A stretch of DNA of 64,000 nucleotides from Neckera pumila (Eukaryota; Streptophyta; Bryopsida; Hypnales; Neckeraceae). Under the pieces are notes generated by a model that worked only from the letters and a program-made list of their open reading frames with translations, was not told the DNA's origin and did no database searches. Location: contig OZ018415.1 of NCBI GenBank assembly GCA_963969595.1, positions 16,058,001-16,122,000 on the forward strand. Reading direction: 5' to 3'. Below are positions 61,084-64,000 of this stretch, in pieces; within the stretch, counting starts at the first letter, position 1, and the number at the start of each line of letters is the position of its first letter. Both the position numbers and the translations under genes were made by a program.

Positions 61084-61386
61084 TCATTGGCTTGAATTTT
61101 CCAATGATAGCTTCAATTTTGTGAAACACTCTAGACACAAATCATAGTCAAGTTTGAAAGTGGACTTTGCCTTCATGCGAGGCCCAACTACGGGGACCAC
61201 TTTGCATCCATCACAAGTCACTCCATCATGATGACCACCTTCAAGGCAACAAAATTTGCCTTCAAGACTAGCCAAAGAAGTTGGTGAAGACAATTCATCC
61301 ACCATATATGGTTCCAAGATTGGACAATTATTCCAAGAAAGAATCCGTAATGATGGTATCCATCCCAAATTATTTGGTAGAGAACT
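61084..61386 (-). pseudogene. Read-through ZZ-like tail of receptor copy 2
   Basis: In frame with the LRR array after a single TGA (61387-61389), where copy 1 has TTA (Leu). Contains NNLGWIPSLRILSWNNCPIL, HDGVTCDGCKVVPVVGPR and LDYDLCLECF. Aligns residue for residue with the tail of copy 1 and likewise lacks the central CxxC of a ZZ finger. Confidence 0.65.
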
Positions 61387-64000
61387 TCACAAAACACACC
61401 CATCAAAGTCGAGCTTACACAAGGAAGATAAGTTCCCCACTTCCTTTGGCAATGCCATCAGGCTTGAACACCCTTTCAAATCAAGAACAGTCAAGGAAGA
61501 TAAGTTCCCTAGTTCCTTGGGCAATGCCACCAAGCTAGAACATTGTGCCAAATAAAGCTGGGTCAAGGAAGATAAGTTCCCCACTTCCTTTGGCAATGCC
61601 ACCAAGCTTGAACACCCTTCCAAACCAAGATAAGTCAAGGAAGATAAGTTCCCCACTTCCTTTGGCAATGCCACCAAGCTTGAACATCCTTCCAAATAAA
61701 GAATAGTCAAGGAAGATAAGTTCCCCACTTCCTTTGGCAATGCCACCAAGCTAGAACATTGTGCCAAATAAAGCTCGGTCAAGGAAGATAAGTTCCCCAC
61801 TTCCTTTGGCAATGCCACCAAGCTTGAACATTGTGCCAAATAAAGCTCGGTTAAGGAAGATAAGTTCCCCACTTCCTTTGGCAATGCCACCAAGCTAGAA
61901 CATTGTGCCAAATAAAGCTCGGTCAAGGAAGACAAGTTCCCCACTTCCTTTGGCAATGCCACCAAGCTTGAACACCCTTTCAAACCAAGAATAGTCAAGG
62001 AAGATAAGTTCCCCACTTCCTTTGGCAATGCCACCAAGCTTGAACACCCTTCTAAATTAAGATAGGTCAAGGAAGATAAGTTCCCCACTTCCTTTGGCAA
62101 TGCCACCAAGCTAGAACATTGTGCCAAATAAAGCTCGGTTAAGGAAGATAAGTTCCCCACTTCCTTTGGCAATGCCACCAAGCTAGAACATTGTGCCAAA
62201 TAAAGCTCGGTCAAGGAAGACAAGTTACCCACTTCCTTTGGCAATGCCACCAAGCTAGAACACCCTTCCAAACCAAGAATAGTCAAGGAAGATAAGTTCC
62301 CCACTTCCTTTGGCAATGCCACCAAGCTAGAACATTGTGCCAAATAAAGCTTGGTCAAGGAAGATAAGTTCCCCACTTCCTTTGGCAATGCCACCAAGCT
62401 TGAACACCCTTTCAAACCAAGAATAGTCAAGGAAGATAAGTTCCCCACTTCCTTGGGCAATGCCACCAAGCTAGAACATTGTGCCAAATAAAGCTCGGTC
62501 AAGGAAGACAAGTTACCCACTTCCTTTGGCAATGCCACCAAGCTTGAACATCCTTCCAAATCAAGAATAGTCAAGGAAGATAAGTTCCCCACTTCCTTTG
62601 GCAATGCCACCAAGCTTGAACACCCTTCTAAATTAAGATAAGTCAAGGAAGATAAGTTCCCCACTTCCTTTGGCAATGCCACCAAGCTAGAACATTGTGC
62701 TAAATAAAGCTTGGTCAAGGAAGATAAGTTCCCCACTTCCTTTGGCAATGCCACCAAGCTTGAACACCCTTCTAAATTAAGATAAGTCAAGGAAGATAAG
62801 TTCCCCACTTCCTTTGGCAATGCCACCAAGCTAGAACATTGTGCCAAATAAAGCTCGGTCAAGGAAGACAAGTTACCCACTTCCTTTGGCAATGCCACCA
62901 AGCTTGAACATCCTTCCAAATCAAGAATAGTCAAGGAAGATAAGTTCCCCACTTCCTTTGGCAATGCCACCAAGCTTGAACACCCTTCTAAATTAAGATA
63001 AGTCAAGGAAGATAAGTTCCCCACTTCCTTGGGCAATGCCACCAAGCTAGAACATTGTGCCAAATAAAGCTCGGTCAAGGAAGACAAGTTCCCCACTTCC
63101 TTTGGCAATGCCACCAAGCTAGAACATTGTGCTAAATAAAGCTTGGTCAAGGAAGATAAGTTCCCCACTTCCTTTGGCAATGCCACCAAGCTAGAACATT
63201 GTGCTAAATAAAGCTTGGTCAAGGAAGATAAGTTCCCCACTTCCTTTGGCAATGCCACCAAGCTTGAACATCCTTCCAAATCAAGAATAGTCAAGGAAGA
63301 TAAGTTCCCCACTTCCTTTGGCAATGCCACCAAGCTTGAACACCCTTCTAAATTAAGATAAGTCAAGGAAGATAAGTTCCCCACTTCCTTTGGCAATGCC
63401 ACCAAGCTTGAACATCCTTCCAAATCAAGAATAGTCAAGGAAGATAAGTTCCCCACTTCCTTTGGCAATGCCACCAAGCTTGAACACCCTTCTAAATTAA
63501 GATAAGTCAAGGAAGATAAGTTCCCCACTTCCTTTGGCAATGCCACCAAGCTAGAACATTGTGCTAAATAAAGCTTGGTCAAGGAAGATAAGTTCCCCAC
63601 TTCCTTTGGCAATGCCACCAAGCTTGAACACCCTTCTAAATTAAGATAAGTCAAGGAAGATAAGTTCCCCACTTCCTTTGGCAATGCCACCAAGCTAGAA
63701 CATTGTGCCAAATAAAGCTCGGTCAAGGAAGACAAGTTACCCACTTCCTTTGGCAATGCCACCAAGCTTGAACATCCTTCCAAATCAAGAATAGTCAAGG
63801 AAGATAAGTTCCCCACTTCCTTTGGCAATGCCACCAAGCTTGAACACCCTTCTAAATTAAGATAAGTCAAGGAAGATAAGTTCCCCACTTCCTTGGGCAA
63901 TGCCACCAAGCTAGAACATTGTGCCAAATAAAGCTCGGTCAAGGAAGACAAGTTCCCCACTTCCTTTGGCAATGCCACCAAGCTAGAACATTGTGCTAAA
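61387..64000 (-). CDS. LRR region of a second NLR, 5' part beyond the window
   Basis: One uninterrupted frame of about 870 codons, open to the right edge (the TTG at 63981 is not a real start; the sequence upstream continues LYLAQCSS). It holds about 36 LRRs of 24 residues, CSSLVALPKEVGNLSSLT plus a variable strand drawn from a few cassettes (ELYLAQ, KLYLAQ, YLNLEG, ILDLEG, ILGLKG). The same 3' flank, tail and repeat family as the 26383-31773 gene show it is a tandem paralogue, so the missing part probably encodes the kinase and NB-ARC. The frame ends at TGA 61387-61389 in FDGCVL. Confidence 0.8.
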   Translation of the reverse strand, partial: LAQCSSLVALPKEVGNLSSLTELYLAQCSSLVALPKEVGNLSSLTYLNLEGCSSLVALPKEVGNLSSLTILDLEGCSSLVALPKEVGNLSSLTELYLAQCSSLVALPKEVGNLSSLTYLNLEGCSSLVALPKEVGNLSSLTKLYLAQCSSLVALPKEVGNLSSLTYLNLEGCSSLVALPKEVGNLSSLTILDLEGCSSLVALPKEVGNLSSLTYLNLEGCSSLVALPKEVGNLSSLTILDLEGCSSLVALPKEVGNLSSLTKLYLAQCSSLVALPKEVGNLSSLTKLYLAQCSSLVALPKEVGNLSSLTELYLAQCSSLVALPKEVGNLSSLTYLNLEGCSSLVALPKEVGNLSSLTILDLEGCSSLVALPKEVGNLSSLTELYLAQCSSLVALPKEVGNLSSLTYLNLEGCSSLVALPKEVGNLSSLTKLYLAQCSSLVALPKEVGNLSSLTYLNLEGCSSLVALPKEVGNLSSLTILDLEGCSSLVALPKEVGNLSSLTELYLAQCSSLVALPKEVGNLSSLTILGLKGCSSLVALPKEVGNLSSLTKLYLAQCSSLVALPKEVGNLSSLTILGLEGCSSLVALPKEVGNLSSLTELYLAQCSSLVALPKEVGNLSSLTELYLAQCSSLVALPKEVGNLSSLTYLNLEGCSSLVALPKEVGNLSSLTILGLKGCSSLVALPKEVGNLSSLTELYLAQCSSLVALPKEVGNLSSLTELYLAQCSSLVALPKEVGNLSSLTELYLAQCSSLVALPKEVGNLSSLTILYLEGCSSLVALPKEVGNLSSLTYLGLEGCSSLVALPKEVGNLSSLTQLYLAQCSSLVALPKELGNLSSLTVLDLKGCSSLMALPKEVGNLSSLCKLDFDGCVL
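61410..64000 (-). repeat. 72-bp LRR tandem array 2 with 864-bp higher-order repeat
   Basis: About 36 units, nearly identical. The marker variant GACAAGTTACCCACTTCC occurs at 62222, 62511, 62871 and 63735; the last two are 864 bp (12 units) apart. The order ELY, YLN, ILD, ELY, YLN, KLY, YLN, ILD is found twice at that spacing. Confidence 0.95.

Noticed and set aside
61256..61555. Plus-strand open frames across the end of array 2
   Set aside because: Shadows of the antisense LRR repeat with no domain.

Overview
The window is nuclear DNA of a land plant. Introns are GT-AG with AT-rich flanks, and it carries plant-type hAT and PIF/Harbinger transposon relics, many small inverted-repeat elements and a plant NLR immune receptor gene. 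The receptor joins an MLKL-like helical region and a protein kinase to NB-ARC and LRR. Kinase-NBS-LRR receptors have been described from mosses, so a seedless plant is the best guess. That is inference, not proof.

Layout. 1-381 (minus): partial unknown gene running off the left edge. 1105-7651 (plus): a 13-exon gene with a ParB-like EGNHRL motif and a C-terminal N4/N6-methyltransferase-like fold. Its splice frames fit, but it has two in-frame TGA codons, and five GC-rich near-palindromes lie in its first two introns. 8177-9106 (minus): broken repeat-associated ORF. 9592-10047 (minus): ribosomal protein eS1 (S3a) gene fragment. 10476-17648: non-coding mobile-element territory with foldbacks, a SINE-like unit and MITEs. 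19323-23199: degenerate PIF/Harbinger element, transposase on plus and SANT-like accessory ORF on minus.

25590-31773 (minus): the receptor gene, three in-frame exons. Its LRR exon is an almost pure 72-bp tandem array, and two identical stop-bearing units cut off a C-terminal region resembling a degenerate ZZ zinc finger. 60740-64000 (minus): a paralogous segment in the same orientation with an even purer array, open to the right edge. A different stop cuts off the same kind of tail. Between the two lie MITEs, a duplicated 0.55-kb segment (35775-37430), several ~0.9-kb non-coding elements ending in AACCCCTAAAG, an unrelated decayed LRR gene (49830-51320) containing a nested element, a 2.9-kb minisatellite (51320-54210), and a decayed hAT element (about 54600-59240) with an unusual RGG-rich extension.

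Biologically, the window looks like an NLR cluster whose ligand-sensing repeats are turned over by unequal exchange. A sensor (LRR), a switch (NB-ARC) and an MLKL-like kinase and helical module sit in one polypeptide. The rest is mostly transposon-derived.
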